From CAYVAP01 sp964343195 (GTDB taxonomy: Bacteria; Bacteroidota; Bacteroidia; J057), in contig CAYFIR010000029.1 of the NCBI GenBank assembly GCA_964343195.1, positions 1-56,892 of the forward strand: a DNA stretch of 56,892 nt, written 5' to 3'. Below the pieces are notes generated by a model. It saw only the letters and a program-made list of their open reading frames with translations, was not told where the DNA came from and did not search any database. Below are positions 39,378 through 48,395 of the stretch, one piece after another; position 1 is the first letter of the stretch; each line of letters opens with the position of its first letter. Made by a program: the position numbers and the translations under genes.

Positions 39378-41273
39378 CTAATAAAGCACCCTCACCCTGA
39401 TCGTTCCTTCAATCGATCTCAGGGCTTCCAGCAGGTGGTCATCGTATTTTCGGTTGACATCGGTGATGACATAGCCGATTTCCTCGTTGGTTTTGAGGTA
39501 TTGACCAGCAATGTTGATGTCATGCTCGGCAAAAATCTGGTTCATGCGTGACAGTACACCCGGCACATTGCGGTGAATGTGCATCAGACGGTGCACATCC
39601 CGTTGCAGTGGCAACTGAATTTCGGGGAAGTTAACAGAGCCGTGCGAACTGCCGGTATTGACGTAGGCCATGATTTGATTGGGGACATATCCGGCGATAT
39701 TCACCTGGGCTTCCTGGGTAGAACCTCCGATATGCGGCGTCAGGATGACATTCGACAGTCCCTGCAGAACAGACTCGAAAGGATCCTGATTGCTACGAGG
39801 CTCTTTGGGGTACACATCTATGGCGGCTCCCTTCAGGTGACCACTTTTGAGGTGACTGGCCAGGGCCTCGAGATCCACTACTTTTCCCCGGCTCAGATTG
39901 ATCAGGATGGAGCCGTCTTTCATCATAGACAGTTCTTTTTCTCCAAAAATTCCCTGATTCTCAGAGCGGCCATCCACATGCAGGGAAACGACGTCCACCA
40001 GCCCCAGCATTTCTTCCAGGGTGTTACACTTGGTTACATTGCCGAGGGGCAGTTTTTCTACCAGATCGAAGTAATAGATATCCATCCCTGCGGCTTCTGC
40101 AAGAACAGAGAGCTGGGCACCGATATTTCCATACCCAATGATTCCGAGCTTTTTGCCACGAATCTCATAACTCCCGGCGGCGGACTTGTTCCACTTACCC
40201 TGGTGCATGCCTTCGTTGAAAAACGGAATGCGGCGCATCAGCATAATCATTTCTGCCAGAGCGAGTTCCACCACTGAACGGGTATTGCTATAAGGTGCAT
40301 TGAAGGCGATGACCCCGTGTTCGGAGCAGGCTTCCAGATCGATCTGATTCGTCCCAATGCAAAATGCACCTACGACCATGAGCCGGTTGGCATTTTCCAG
40401 CACCTTACGTGTGATCCTGGTTTTGGAGCGAATCCCGATAATGCTGACGCCTTTGATTTTTTCGCAGAGTTCCTCTTCTCCCAACGCACGGTCTATGGTC
40501 TCCACCTGATATCCTTCCTGTTCAAAGACTTCTTTTGCACGCGGATTGATATTCTCCAGCAAAAGCACCTTGATGCGGTTCTTGGGGTAGGAAATAGCCC
40601 TGGGAAGGTCGTTTACAAACAAAAACTCATCAAAGCTGGGCGTAATGTGGTCTGCTTTATCGAGGATATTTTCCCGCTCTACGTTTTCTGTAAAGGCAAA
40701 AAACTTATGAGCCTGACCTGATTCCTTAATTTCGTAGTCTGTGTATCCGTCTCCGAGCACACTGATTTCGCCGTCAAGGCCCAATTCAGACACGACCTTG
40801 GACTTGCCTTTGCTATGGGCCAGCGGATTGCCCTGATCTGCTCCAATGATGTTGCCTTCTTCGTCGAAGACAAATGTATTGGCCAGCACATGATCGCTGT
40901 CGATGTCAAAATCCGCAACAACGGGATCAATGAAGTCCTTGAAACCATTGGATACGATATATACCTGCCCCTTGAATTGCTGGAAAAATGCACGGTTGCG
41001 AACGACCGAGGTAGTTACCTTTTTTTTGAGCCTTTCTATGAGCAAAGGCAGGTGATCCCGGTGAGCATTGAGTATTTTTAGGCGGCTGTTAAGCGATTCA
41101 GTAAAGGAAATTTCGCCGTTGACCCCACGGTTTGTGATGTCAGCGACTTTGTCAACGATGGCCTGCCGGTCAGGCCTGTCTGCCATGGCAATCTCGGCCA
41201 GTTCTTCCAGCGCTTCTACCTTCATAAAAGTGCTGTCAAAGTCTATGACAAAGTATTTTGTCAGGGTGTCCAT
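39378..41273 (-). CDS. Fused phosphoserine phosphatase-phosphoglycerate dehydrogenase (SerB-SerA)
   Basis: 631 residues, ATG at 41273 (a TTG at 41294 would add seven). Residues about 5-210 are a HAD phosphatase of the SerB type: DFDSTF (DxDxT) nucleophile at the N-terminus, SNGF motif II, a Lys, and GDGYTD. From about 225 follows phosphoglycerate dehydrogenase: SKTRIT, the NAD-binding GIIGYGNIGAQ, and TPHIGGSTQEAQ with the catalytic His. An ACT domain (about 560-631) likely senses serine. The two activities are steps 3 and 1 of serine synthesis from 3-phosphoglycerate; step 2 (SerC) is not in this window. Dual function is inferred from intact motifs in both parts. Confidence 0.93.
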   Translation of the reverse strand: MDTLTKYFVIDFDSTFMKVEALEELAEIAMADRPDRQAIVDKVADITNRGVNGEISFTESLNSRLKILNAHRDHLPLLIERLKKKVTTSVVRNRAFFQQFKGQVYIVSNGFKDFIDPVVADFDIDSDHVLANTFVFDEEGNIIGADQGNPLAHSKGKSKVVSELGLDGEISVLGDGYTDYEIKESGQAHKFFAFTENVERENILDKADHITPSFDEFLFVNDLPRAISYPKNRIKVLLLENINPRAKEVFEQEGYQVETIDRALGEEELCEKIKGVSIIGIRSKTRITRKVLENANRLMVVGAFCIGTNQIDLEACSEHGVIAFNAPYSNTRSVVELALAEMIMLMRRIPFFNEGMHQGKWNKSAAGSYEIRGKKLGIIGYGNIGAQLSVLAEAAGMDIYYFDLVEKLPLGNVTKCNTLEEMLGLVDVVSLHVDGRSENQGIFGEKELSMMKDGSILINLSRGKVVDLEALASHLKSGHLKGAAIDVYPKEPRSNQDPFESVLQGLSNVILTPHIGGSTQEAQVNIAGYVPNQIMAYVNTGSSHGSVNFPEIQLPLQRDVHRLMHIHRNVPGVLSRMNQIFAEHDINIAGQYLKTNEEIGYVITDVNRKYDDHLLEALRSIEGTIRVRVLY

Positions 41274-41372
41274 AGGAGCGTTTTTGGTAGTCAAATTTTA
41301 ACAGAATGCAATTAACAGCCTATTTTTTAGATAATGCCAATAAAAAAGGCTGCAAACCTTAGCATGATGGAA

Positions 41373-42533
41373 ATGGATAAAAAAATCAATACGCATACAC
41401 TCCTCCGGGGTTTGCTCCTCTGCGGGATGATTTCCTGGCTGGGGCTGGCCTGGAGTGGATGTAGCCGTTTGGGGTCACAGACTACCGAAAAAGAAAACAT
41501 GGCCACTGCTATTTATCCCATCACATCTTCCCTGATTCTCACTCAGGGGCGCCTACGCCCAGGAGACGAATCTATGGAAATGATCTGGAGCGGGGCCCAG
41601 ATTCACTTTACGGCAGAAGCTGATAGCATCTGGCTGCGGGCCACCACGAGTCCAGAGCGGCTGGGCCTCGGGCCTCGCTTCGATATCTTTTTGACTGTGG
41701 TGATCGACGGTCAGGAATTTTATAGCGTGCTGATTCCGAATGGGAAATCCCGTCACCTGATCGCAGCCGGACTGGGCGATGGCCCCCATGAGGTAACCCT
41801 GTTTAAGCGAACGGAGGCCCTGACGGGATCCATCGTGGTCAAAGGCATCGAACTAAGCCCTAGAGGCCAGCTGACAGAGCCGCCGTCCCTTCCCGCGCGC
41901 AGCATTCAGTTCATCGGCAACTCCATTACCTGCGGGTACGGCAATCTGGGCGATGACCAGACCTGCCCCTTCTCCCCTGCTACTGAAGACGGCTTTCAGG
42001 CCTACGGAGCCATTGCTGCACGGGAGCTGAGAGTACGCTATACTGCGGTTTGCTACTCCGGGCGTGGCGTTTGGCGCAACTATGATGGCTCCAAAGACGG
42101 AATCCTTTATGATCTCTACCAGCGATACCATCCCATGGATGAGGAAGCAAGCTATCCATTCGATGAGCCCTCACCCGATGTCGTCGCCATCAACCTGGGC
42201 ACCAATGATTTCGCCAAAGGCATTCCTCCAGCGGATGATTACAAAGGGGCCTTTCGTAAGCTGATCGCCCTAGTGAAAGAACATCACCCAAACGCCGCCC
42301 TGTTTTTGTTGGGAAGCCCAATGCTCGAGGGCGAAAGGTTGACCCTCCAGCGAACCTATCTGTCAGAGCTGGTGGAGGAATTGCAAGCCGAAGGCATGGA
42401 GCAGGTCTACCACTTTGACCTGACAACTCAGGGGCCACTGGGCTATGGCTGTAGTTGGCACCCCAATCTCGCCCAGCACGAGCTAAACGGACAGGAGCTA
42501 GCGGCTTTCATCAGAGAAAAAATGGGCTGGTGA
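41373..42533 (+). CDS. CE2-type carbohydrate esterase lipoprotein (SGNH hydrolase)
   Basis: 386 residues. A lipoprotein signal with lipobox-like SGC (about Cys 30) follows the ATG at 41373; the frame is open from 41334. An N-terminal jelly-roll domain (about 45-165) precedes an SGNH esterase domain (about 170-386): IQFIGNSITCGYGN contains the Ser, GRGVWRN the Gly region, INLGTNDF the Asn, and a C-terminal WHPN the His; the combination is typical of CE2 acetyl-xylan/glucomannan esterases. An extracytoplasmic deacetylation of plant or algal glycans is inferred. Near GH105 (12998) in kind but not in position. Confidence 0.88.
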   Translation: MDKKINTHTLLRGLLLCGMISWLGLAWSGCSRLGSQTTEKENMATAIYPITSSLILTQGRLRPGDESMEMIWSGAQIHFTAEADSIWLRATTSPERLGLGPRFDIFLTVVIDGQEFYSVLIPNGKSRHLIAAGLGDGPHEVTLFKRTEALTGSIVVKGIELSPRGQLTEPPSLPARSIQFIGNSITCGYGNLGDDQTCPFSPATEDGFQAYGAIAARELRVRYTAVCYSGRGVWRNYDGSKDGILYDLYQRYHPMDEEASYPFDEPSPDVVAINLGTNDFAKGIPPADDYKGAFRKLIALVKEHHPNAALFLLGSPMLEGERLTLQRTYLSELVEELQAEGMEQVYHFDLTTQGPLGYGCSWHPNLAQHELNGQELAAFIREKMGW

Positions 42534-42558
42534 GGCTGTGAGTTCCCTTCATCGCACG

Positions 42559-42688
42559 CAGGCAAGGCTTTTCTCGCATAAGATATGGAGAAGAAGAAGC
42601 CTCACGCAGAGGAGCAGAGGTATTTTTCAGCGAACACACTTCTTCTCTGCTCCTCCGCGTCTCTGCGTGAGAAAAAGAATCTTGCCTC
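42559..42688. repeat. Complex inverted repeat downstream of the CE2 gene
   Basis: Nested arms: GGCAAGGCTTTTCTCGCA (about 42561) pairs imperfectly with TGCGTGAGAAAAAGAATCTTGCC (about 42665-42687), and CTCACGCAGAGGAGCAGAG (42601-42619) pairs with CTCTGCTCCTCCGCGTCT (about 42645-42662) in an alternative fold. Same vocabulary (CTCACGCAGA) as the block at 20926. Likely a 3'-end structure of the esterase transcript. Confidence 0.55.
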
Positions 42689-42782
42689 TGCCCAAAATCT
42701 CAAAAACTCCTTTTCTCTTAATCCCTGATATGTAAATTGGCCGCAAGAGAATTATACACTGAGATTCCAACACACCCCAGAT

Positions 42783-44429
42783 ATGCTAAAATCCATTTCC
42801 CCTACCCATACCAAGGCCTGGACCAAGCTCAAAGATCACTTCGAAGCGCTAAAAGACACCCAAATGGTGGACCTCTTTGCGCAAAATTCCCAGCGCTTTG
42901 AAAATTTTTCCCAGCAATTTGAAGACATCCTGCTCGACTACTCCAAGAACCGCATCACCAGGGAGACCCTCGACCTGCTGACCCAACTGGCCGAAGAAAC
43001 TGACCTCAAGGACGCCATCGGCAAGATGTTTTCTGGTGATAAGATCAACCAGACCGAAGGCCGCGCTGTGCTGCACGTCGCCCTCCGCAACCAGAGCAAC
43101 GCGCCCATCGAAGTTGATGGAGAGGATGTCATGCCCGAAATCAACGAAGTCCTCAGCCGGATGGAGGCTTTTGTGGGACGCCTGCACAGCGGCGAGCACA
43201 AGGGCTACACCGGCAAAAAAATCACCCAGATCGTCAACATCGGCATTGGCGGATCTGATCTGGGACCCGTGATGGTCACCGAGGCCCTGAAGCCCTATTG
43301 GGTCGAAGGCATCGAGGTCCACTACGTGTCCAACGTGGACGGCACCCACATCGCCGAGACGCTGAAGAAGGTCGATCCTGAGACGACGCTGTTCATGATT
43401 GCGTCCAAGACCTTCACGACCCAGGAGACCATGACCAACGCCCACAGCGCGCGGGACTGGTTCCTGGGGCACGCCAAAGACGAAGCCCATATCGCCAAGC
43501 ACTTCGTGGCCCTCTCCACCAATGCGGACGGTGTATCCAGCTTTGGCATTGACCTGGACAACATGTTCGGGTTTTGGGACTGGGTCGGCGGACGCTACTC
43601 CGTGTGGTCAGCCATCGGGCTGAGTGTTGCGGCAACCATTGGATTTGAGAACTTCCGGCAGTTCCTGGCGGGTGGTCATAGCATGGACAACCACTTTCGG
43701 ACCGCACCGCTGAGCGAAAATCTGCCCGTGATCCTCGCCCTCATCGGCATTTGGTACAACAATTTCTTCGGAGCTGAAACCGAGGTGATCCTGCCTTATG
43801 ACCAGTACCTGCACCGCTTTGCCGCCTATTTCCAGCAGGGAAATATGGAGAGCAACGGCAAATACGTGGCCCGCGATGGCAAACAGGTCGAGTGGGAAAC
43901 CGGCCCCGTCATCTGGGGCGAACCCGGCACCAACGGGCAGCACGCTTTTTACCAGCTGATCCACCAGGGCACCAAGCTGATTCCGGCGGACTTCATCGCA
44001 CCAGCCATCAGCCACAACCCCATTGGCGACCACCATCCCAAGCTGTTGGCCAACTTTTTTGCCCAGACCGAAGCCCTGATGAAGGGTAAATCCGAGAAGG
44101 AAGTTCGGGCAGAGCTGGACGGCAAGAGCCAGGAGGAAATCGATTTTCTGACTCCATTCAAGGTCTTCGAAGGCAATCGCCCGACCAATTCCATCCTGGT
44201 CAAGCAGGTAACGCCTTACGTGCTGGGACAACTGGTCGCAATGTACGAGCACAAGATCTTTACCCAGGGGGTAATCTGGAACATCTTCAGCTTTGATCAG
44301 TGGGGCGTAGAGCTTGGCAAGCAGCTCGCCAAGGCCATTCTCCCGGAACTGGAAAACGACAGCGAAGTCAGTAGCCACGATGCCTCTACCAATGGCCTGA
44401 TCAATGCCTACAAGGCGATGAGGGGGTAA
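42783..44429 (+). CDS. pgi: Glucose-6-phosphate isomerase
   Basis: 548 residues, SIS-domain isomerase of glycolysis. Phosphate-binding IGIGGSDLGP and SKTFTTQET, catalytic Glu and His segments (QQGNMESNGKYV; the GTNGQHAFYQLIHQGT region) and the C-terminal QWGVELGKQLA are intact. Length matches the bacterial enzyme. Own unit, ended by repeat R1 copy 3 36 bp after the stop. Confidence 0.98.
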   Translation: MLKSISPTHTKAWTKLKDHFEALKDTQMVDLFAQNSQRFENFSQQFEDILLDYSKNRITRETLDLLTQLAEETDLKDAIGKMFSGDKINQTEGRAVLHVALRNQSNAPIEVDGEDVMPEINEVLSRMEAFVGRLHSGEHKGYTGKKITQIVNIGIGGSDLGPVMVTEALKPYWVEGIEVHYVSNVDGTHIAETLKKVDPETTLFMIASKTFTTQETMTNAHSARDWFLGHAKDEAHIAKHFVALSTNADGVSSFGIDLDNMFGFWDWVGGRYSVWSAIGLSVAATIGFENFRQFLAGGHSMDNHFRTAPLSENLPVILALIGIWYNNFFGAETEVILPYDQYLHRFAAYFQQGNMESNGKYVARDGKQVEWETGPVIWGEPGTNGQHAFYQLIHQGTKLIPADFIAPAISHNPIGDHHPKLLANFFAQTEALMKGKSEKEVRAELDGKSQEEIDFLTPFKVFEGNRPTNSILVKQVTPYVLGQLVAMYEHKIFTQGVIWNIFSFDQWGVELGKQLAKAILPELENDSEVSSHDASTNGLINAYKAMRG

Positions 44430-44464
44430 TTGGGAATTCGTACTTCGTGATTCGTAATTGATTG

Positions 44465-44580
44465 AGACGCGGACGGGGCTTTCACCAGTGCTATTTTTCG
44501 CCCCGTCTGCGTTCCCCTGGTGCTCAAAATAAACGCAAATCAGGCAAGAAAAATCACTCTGGTTAAAGCCTGGCCTGCGT
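44465..44580. repeat. Dispersed two-hairpin repeat R1, copy 3
   Basis: Hairpin 1: ACGCGGACGGGG (44467-44478) with CCCCGTCTGCGT (44501-44512). Hairpin 2: ACGCAAATCAGGC (44533-44545) with GCCTGGCCTGCGT (44568-44580). Lies 36 bp after the pgi stop; identical arrangement to copy 2. Confidence 0.8.
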
Positions 44581-44629
44581 TTCCTCATGCCTTCATTTCC
44601 CCATACCTCCATACCTTCTTCCCCCCCCC

Positions 44630-45667
44630 ATGCTAACCCTGCTCAGCAAATCCTTTGGTAAGCCACCTCGCATGGAGGATGTGCGCCGTTCTCCTCATTT
44701 TGATGGGGAAAAATTCGTCAATCCGGTGCCGACGCACTCGTTGGATCGCAGCCAACTGCCCGATGTGATGTGGCGCAGCTGGGCCCGCAAGGGCCCCAGG
44801 CAGCCCGGGCCGGAGTATCGTTTCGGCGAGACCCACCGCGAGGAACTGGAGAAATTCGACGAAATCCAGGTCAACTGGCTGGGGCATGCGGCCTTTTTGC
44901 TGCACAAGGCGGGTAAATATTTCCTGCTCGATCCAGTGCTGACCGAGCGGGTGTCGCCCTTCAGTTTTTATGGGCCGAAGCGCTTTTTTCCTTCGCCGAT
45001 TCCGGTGGAGGAATTGCCGCCGCTGGAGGCCATCGTCCTCTCGCACGACCACTATGACCACTGCGACAGCGAGGTGCTGCCTCAACTGGCCGACCAAACC
45101 AAACACTACATCACCCCACTGGGACTGCGCTCCACGCTGGAATATTGGGGCATTCCAGGCGAAAAAATCACCGAGATGGACTGGGGCGATCAGTTTGACG
45201 GAGAAAATTTTACCGTGAAAGCGCAGCCTGCCCGGCACTTTTCCGGCCGTGGCCTCAAGCGGGATCAGATCCTCTGGTGCTCCTATGTGTTGCAAATCGC
45301 AGAGCATAATATTTACTGGGCAGGAGATAGTGGCATCTTCCCCGGCTTTGCTGATATCGGTGAGGAGCATGGTCCCTTCGAGCTGGCGCTGATGCCCATC
45401 GGGGCCTATGACGACGCCTGGCACAACATCCACCTCAATCCGGAGGAGGCGTTGGAAGTTTTTGAATGGTTGCGCGGAGGGCGATTTTTCCCCAATCATT
45501 GGGGTACTATTGACCTCGCCATGCACAACTGGTACGAGCCGATGGAGCGGCTCCTCGAGGCAGCGGGTGAAGTGGACCTGTTGGCCGCGGAACCCGGACG
45601 CTGGGTATCACACCGCAGCAGTCAGGTGGATGCCGAGTGGTGGCGGGGCTTTTTGGTGGAAGAATAA
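44630..45667 (+). CDS. MBL-fold hydrolase, NAPE-PLD-like
   Basis: 345 residues. Metallo-beta-lactamase fold with the SHDHYDHCD zinc motif (HxHxDH) near residue 140, further ligands in RHFSGRG and WAGDSG, and HNIHLNPEEALE near the C-terminus; the overall layout matches N-acylphosphatidylethanolamine phospholipase D-like proteins. A membrane-lipid or phosphodiester substrate is therefore possible. A C9 run (44621-44629) immediately precedes the ATG, so no Shine-Dalgarno exists. Confidence 0.88.
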   Translation: MLTLLSKSFGKPPRMEDVRRSPHFDGEKFVNPVPTHSLDRSQLPDVMWRSWARKGPRQPGPEYRFGETHREELEKFDEIQVNWLGHAAFLLHKAGKYFLLDPVLTERVSPFSFYGPKRFFPSPIPVEELPPLEAIVLSHDHYDHCDSEVLPQLADQTKHYITPLGLRSTLEYWGIPGEKITEMDWGDQFDGENFTVKAQPARHFSGRGLKRDQILWCSYVLQIAEHNIYWAGDSGIFPGFADIGEEHGPFELALMPIGAYDDAWHNIHLNPEEALEVFEWLRGGRFFPNHWGTIDLAMHNWYEPMERLLEAAGEVDLLAAEPGRWVSHRSSQVDAEWWRGFLVEE

Positions 45668-45744
45668 ACCGCAAGGGCGCGATGATAAAACGCGATGGCC
45701 GCAAACACCTCGCGACCACCGCGTATCCATTGCGTCCTTGCGGT
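45668..45744. other. Inverted repeat between convergent MBL and TonB-receptor genes
   Basis: ACCGCAAGGGCGCGATGATA (45668-45687) pairs with TATCCATTGCGTCCTTGCGGT region (45724-45744), three mismatches; loop carries CGCG motifs. Bidirectional end structure is inferred from its position between two convergent stops. Confidence 0.55.
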
Positions 45745-45812
45745 AGAAAAATGACCGCCCCAAATTGTCTTCCATCTCGCCTCTCGCAGCAAAGCGGTCT
45801 GACGTCTCGCTT

Positions 45813-48188
45813 CTAATACGTCACCACAATCCCCAGTGTCGGCTGCACGATGCCCAGGTTATTTTCCAGGTAGCGGTACTGGTAGCGGCTGGGGTCATTG
45901 GGGTTGACAATGGGTTGATCCATGTCGTCACGGACTACGTCGAGGATGGGTGGCCCGGGGATGGTCAAGCCGTAGGTGTTTTGGATGTCGAGGAAGATAT
46001 TCAGGCTCCAGGCGTCGAAGAACCACTTTTTGTCTACTCGCAGATCCAATTGATGGTAAGGGGCAATTCGCTGGCTGTTGAGACGGCTATAGTCTGGTAC
46101 CGCCACGCCACGGGCATCCCAAACGGGTATCAGCGTCGAAACGGCTGTATCCGCCGGCGTGTAAGGCGATCCACTGGTAAGGCGCCACTTTAGGCCGACT
46201 TCCCAGTCTTTGCCAAATTTCTTCCCAGCCGTAAGCGCCACAATGTGCCGCTGATCCCAGGCTGAAGGCACGAAGTTCCCTTCTGAATCGGTGAATTCGC
46301 TCCAGCCCAGCGTATAGGCCACGATGCCATAAAATCCCCGGAACAATCGCTGCTGAATCAGCACTTCCAATCCATAGCTGCGTCCCTCCGAAGTAGGGAC
46401 GGCAGGTTCGTTGCCGATGGCCCCAAAGTCGCCGCCCAGATTTGCCAGCGAGATGGAGTCGCGCAGCAGGAAAGGATAGTTGTAATAGCGCTTGTAGTAG
46501 CCTTCGACAGATATCTTGGAATTTTGCTGTGTTGTATAGGCCAGTCCGCCGACGATGTGGCGATTCTGGATGTAGGTGATGTCGGTGTTGACCAGTTCCC
46601 TGGTGTCGGTATCGCGGTACCCCAGTACGGTGTAGGAGGGCAATTGGTAGAATATGCCGGTGTTAAAGTTAACCGTCAGCTCGGGCGTGATGCCAAAGGA
46701 GGCTGAAAAGCGGGGCGAAACCTGGTCCAGTGGGTTTTGGGTGCCTTCAGCGAAGTCGGTCCCATCCACCCGGACGCCAGCGGAGAGGATCAGGCGATTT
46801 TCGAAGAGGCGCTTGCTCAGTTGGGCGAAAGCTCCATACTTATTGAGGTTCAGCTGTGAGTCGAAGTCCACGAGCTGAAAGGGCAGTTGCAGGTAGGAGT
46901 CTGCCGTGTAGCGCACGTACTCGTAGTTGGCCCCGACGTTGTACTTCCATCCATTTTGACGGCCTGTGTATTCGACCCGGAACTTGTTTTCGCTTTCCTG
47001 CGAATTGTAGTCCTGGAGCAGGTCGCCGTTTTCCTCATCATTGCCTTCGTACTTGTAGGCGTCAAAGTTGATCATGTTGCGGCTGGCGACGACTTGCAGA
47101 AAACCATTGTCAGCAAAATACTTGTAGCTCGCTCCAATGGTATAGTTCCACTGGGTCTGCACCGGGAGGTTGTTGAGCGTATATTTCTGAAAATCAGTGG
47201 AATCTGCTTCCAGGTTCAGCGCAAACTGGTCGATGGCTCCCAGGCTCACGATGTTCAGCTCATGGCGCTGCCCAAAGCGGAAGGTATGCTTGTACTGGTA
47301 GTCGTTGTAGGTGGGCAAAAAAGGAAGCCCCAGGACTTTGAACAGAAATTGCAGATAGGAACGACGCGCCGAGAAGAGGAAGGAACTGTTTTCCCCCGTA
47401 GGGCCTTCCAGCGTCAGCGCCAGGTCAGAAGAGCCGACCGTAGCGGTAAATCCCAGCCGGTCATCCCGTGCCGTGCGCTGGGTAAATTCGAAGACAGAAC
47501 TTAGCGCATTGCCCCGATTCGCAGGAAAAGCCCCGGAATAAAAGTCCACTTCGCCGATGAAGTCCACATTGATGAGGCCGACCGGGCCGCCGGAAGCTCC
47601 CTGTGTGGCAAAGTGGTTGATGTTGGGCGTCTCGATGCCGTCGATGTAAAAACGATTTTCGTTGGGTGCTCCACCCCGGATGAGAATGTCATTGCGAAAG
47701 CTGACCGTACTGGCTACCCCAGGCAGCGACTGAATCACCTTCGAAATGTCGCGGTTGCCGCCGGGGTTTCGTTTGATTTCCGAGGTGCCAATGGTTCGCA
47801 GCGAAAGCGGAGCTTCGTCCACCTGCTTGAACGGAGCCGCCACGATGTTGACGGAGTCAGTTTGGTTGAGGCCCTCGGTCATGGCGATTTCCAGCACGTA
47901 GGGCTTGGAGTTGGTTACCTGTATCTCATAAATGATTTCTGGCTCAAAGCCGGTGTAGCGAGCTTCGAGGTTGTAAAGTCCGGGAGGCAGGCCCCTGATT
48001 TCAAATCTTCCCGAACTATCGGAGTAAGTTCCGAAATTGGACTCCTGAATTTTAATGGTAGCAAAGGGGAGTGGACTATTGCTCACACTGTTGAACAGGC
48101 GGCCTCTGATCACGCCCCCATTTTGGGCAAATCCGGCTACGGAAAGCATCATTAGCCAGGCAACAAGAGAGAATCGGATAGATTTCAT
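45813..48188 (-). CDS. TonB-dependent receptor with carboxypeptidase-regulatory domain
   Basis: 791 residues. Signal peptide (1-21, ending FAQ), then a carboxypeptidase-D-like regulatory domain (about 27-105; GRLFNSVSNSPLPFATIKI), a plug domain (about 130-230; KRNPGGNRDISKVIQSLPGVA, RGGAPNENRFYIDGIE) and the outer-membrane barrel to the C-terminus. It lacks the long SusC-type extension and no SusD gene is adjacent, so it is not a classic polysaccharide locus; siderophore, vitamin or peptide uptake are possible. Divergent from a MarR gene across palindromic operator-like sequence (48286-48311); control by MarR is inferred. Confidence 0.93.
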   Translation of the reverse strand: MKSIRFSLVAWLMMLSVAGFAQNGGVIRGRLFNSVSNSPLPFATIKIQESNFGTYSDSSGRFEIRGLPPGLYNLEARYTGFEPEIIYEIQVTNSKPYVLEIAMTEGLNQTDSVNIVAAPFKQVDEAPLSLRTIGTSEIKRNPGGNRDISKVIQSLPGVASTVSFRNDILIRGGAPNENRFYIDGIETPNINHFATQGASGGPVGLINVDFIGEVDFYSGAFPANRGNALSSVFEFTQRTARDDRLGFTATVGSSDLALTLEGPTGENSSFLFSARRSYLQFLFKVLGLPFLPTYNDYQYKHTFRFGQRHELNIVSLGAIDQFALNLEADSTDFQKYTLNNLPVQTQWNYTIGASYKYFADNGFLQVVASRNMINFDAYKYEGNDEENGDLLQDYNSQESENKFRVEYTGRQNGWKYNVGANYEYVRYTADSYLQLPFQLVDFDSQLNLNKYGAFAQLSKRLFENRLILSAGVRVDGTDFAEGTQNPLDQVSPRFSASFGITPELTVNFNTGIFYQLPSYTVLGYRDTDTRELVNTDITYIQNRHIVGGLAYTTQQNSKISVEGYYKRYYNYPFLLRDSISLANLGGDFGAIGNEPAVPTSEGRSYGLEVLIQQRLFRGFYGIVAYTLGWSEFTDSEGNFVPSAWDQRHIVALTAGKKFGKDWEVGLKWRLTSGSPYTPADTAVSTLIPVWDARGVAVPDYSRLNSQRIAPYHQLDLRVDKKWFFDAWSLNIFLDIQNTYGLTIPGPPILDVVRDDMDQPIVNPNDPSRYQYRYLENNLGIVQPTLGIVVTY

Positions 48189-48285
48189 GGGTAGAAAGTG
48201 TACCTAATGTGGTGGACTTGATTTTAGGTTTTAATAGCCCCATTAATTGATAGGCCAGGCCTGCCAGTTGAATGGGTCAAAAAAT

Positions 48286-48311
48286 AATTTACTATGACTT
48301 CGTAGTAAATT
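48286..48311. promoter_or_regulatory. Palindromic candidate MarR operator
   Basis: AATTTACTA (48286-48294), 8-nt spacer TGACTTCG, TAGTAAATT (48303-48311); perfect 9-bp arms. Lies between the divergent TonB-receptor and marR-type genes. A related half-site occurs 80 bp further on. Confidence 0.65.
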
Positions 48312-48369
48312 GTTGCCGATAAGAACATTTAGGTCCTTTTTTTGTTTTAGATCCAATGAAAAAAATATT

Positions 48370-48392
48370 ATTTAGTTCAAATTCGTAGTATT
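48370..48392. promoter_or_regulatory. Second MarR-type half-site
   Basis: ATTTAGTTCAAATTCGTAGTA aligns with the palindrome at 48286 in its TTCGTAGTA half and in the ATTTA start. It ends just before the ATG at 48396, a position suited to autorepression. Confidence 0.45.
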
Positions 48393-48395
48393 GGT

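Noticed and set aside
43608..44612. A 334-residue minus-strand frame across pgi
   Set aside because: Antisense to an intact glucose-6-phosphate isomerase; caused by codon bias in the real gene.
45813..48188. A SusC-type polysaccharide utilisation locus
   Set aside because: No SusD gene, no glycan-degrading genes adjacent, and the receptor length is that of a non-SusC TonB receptor.
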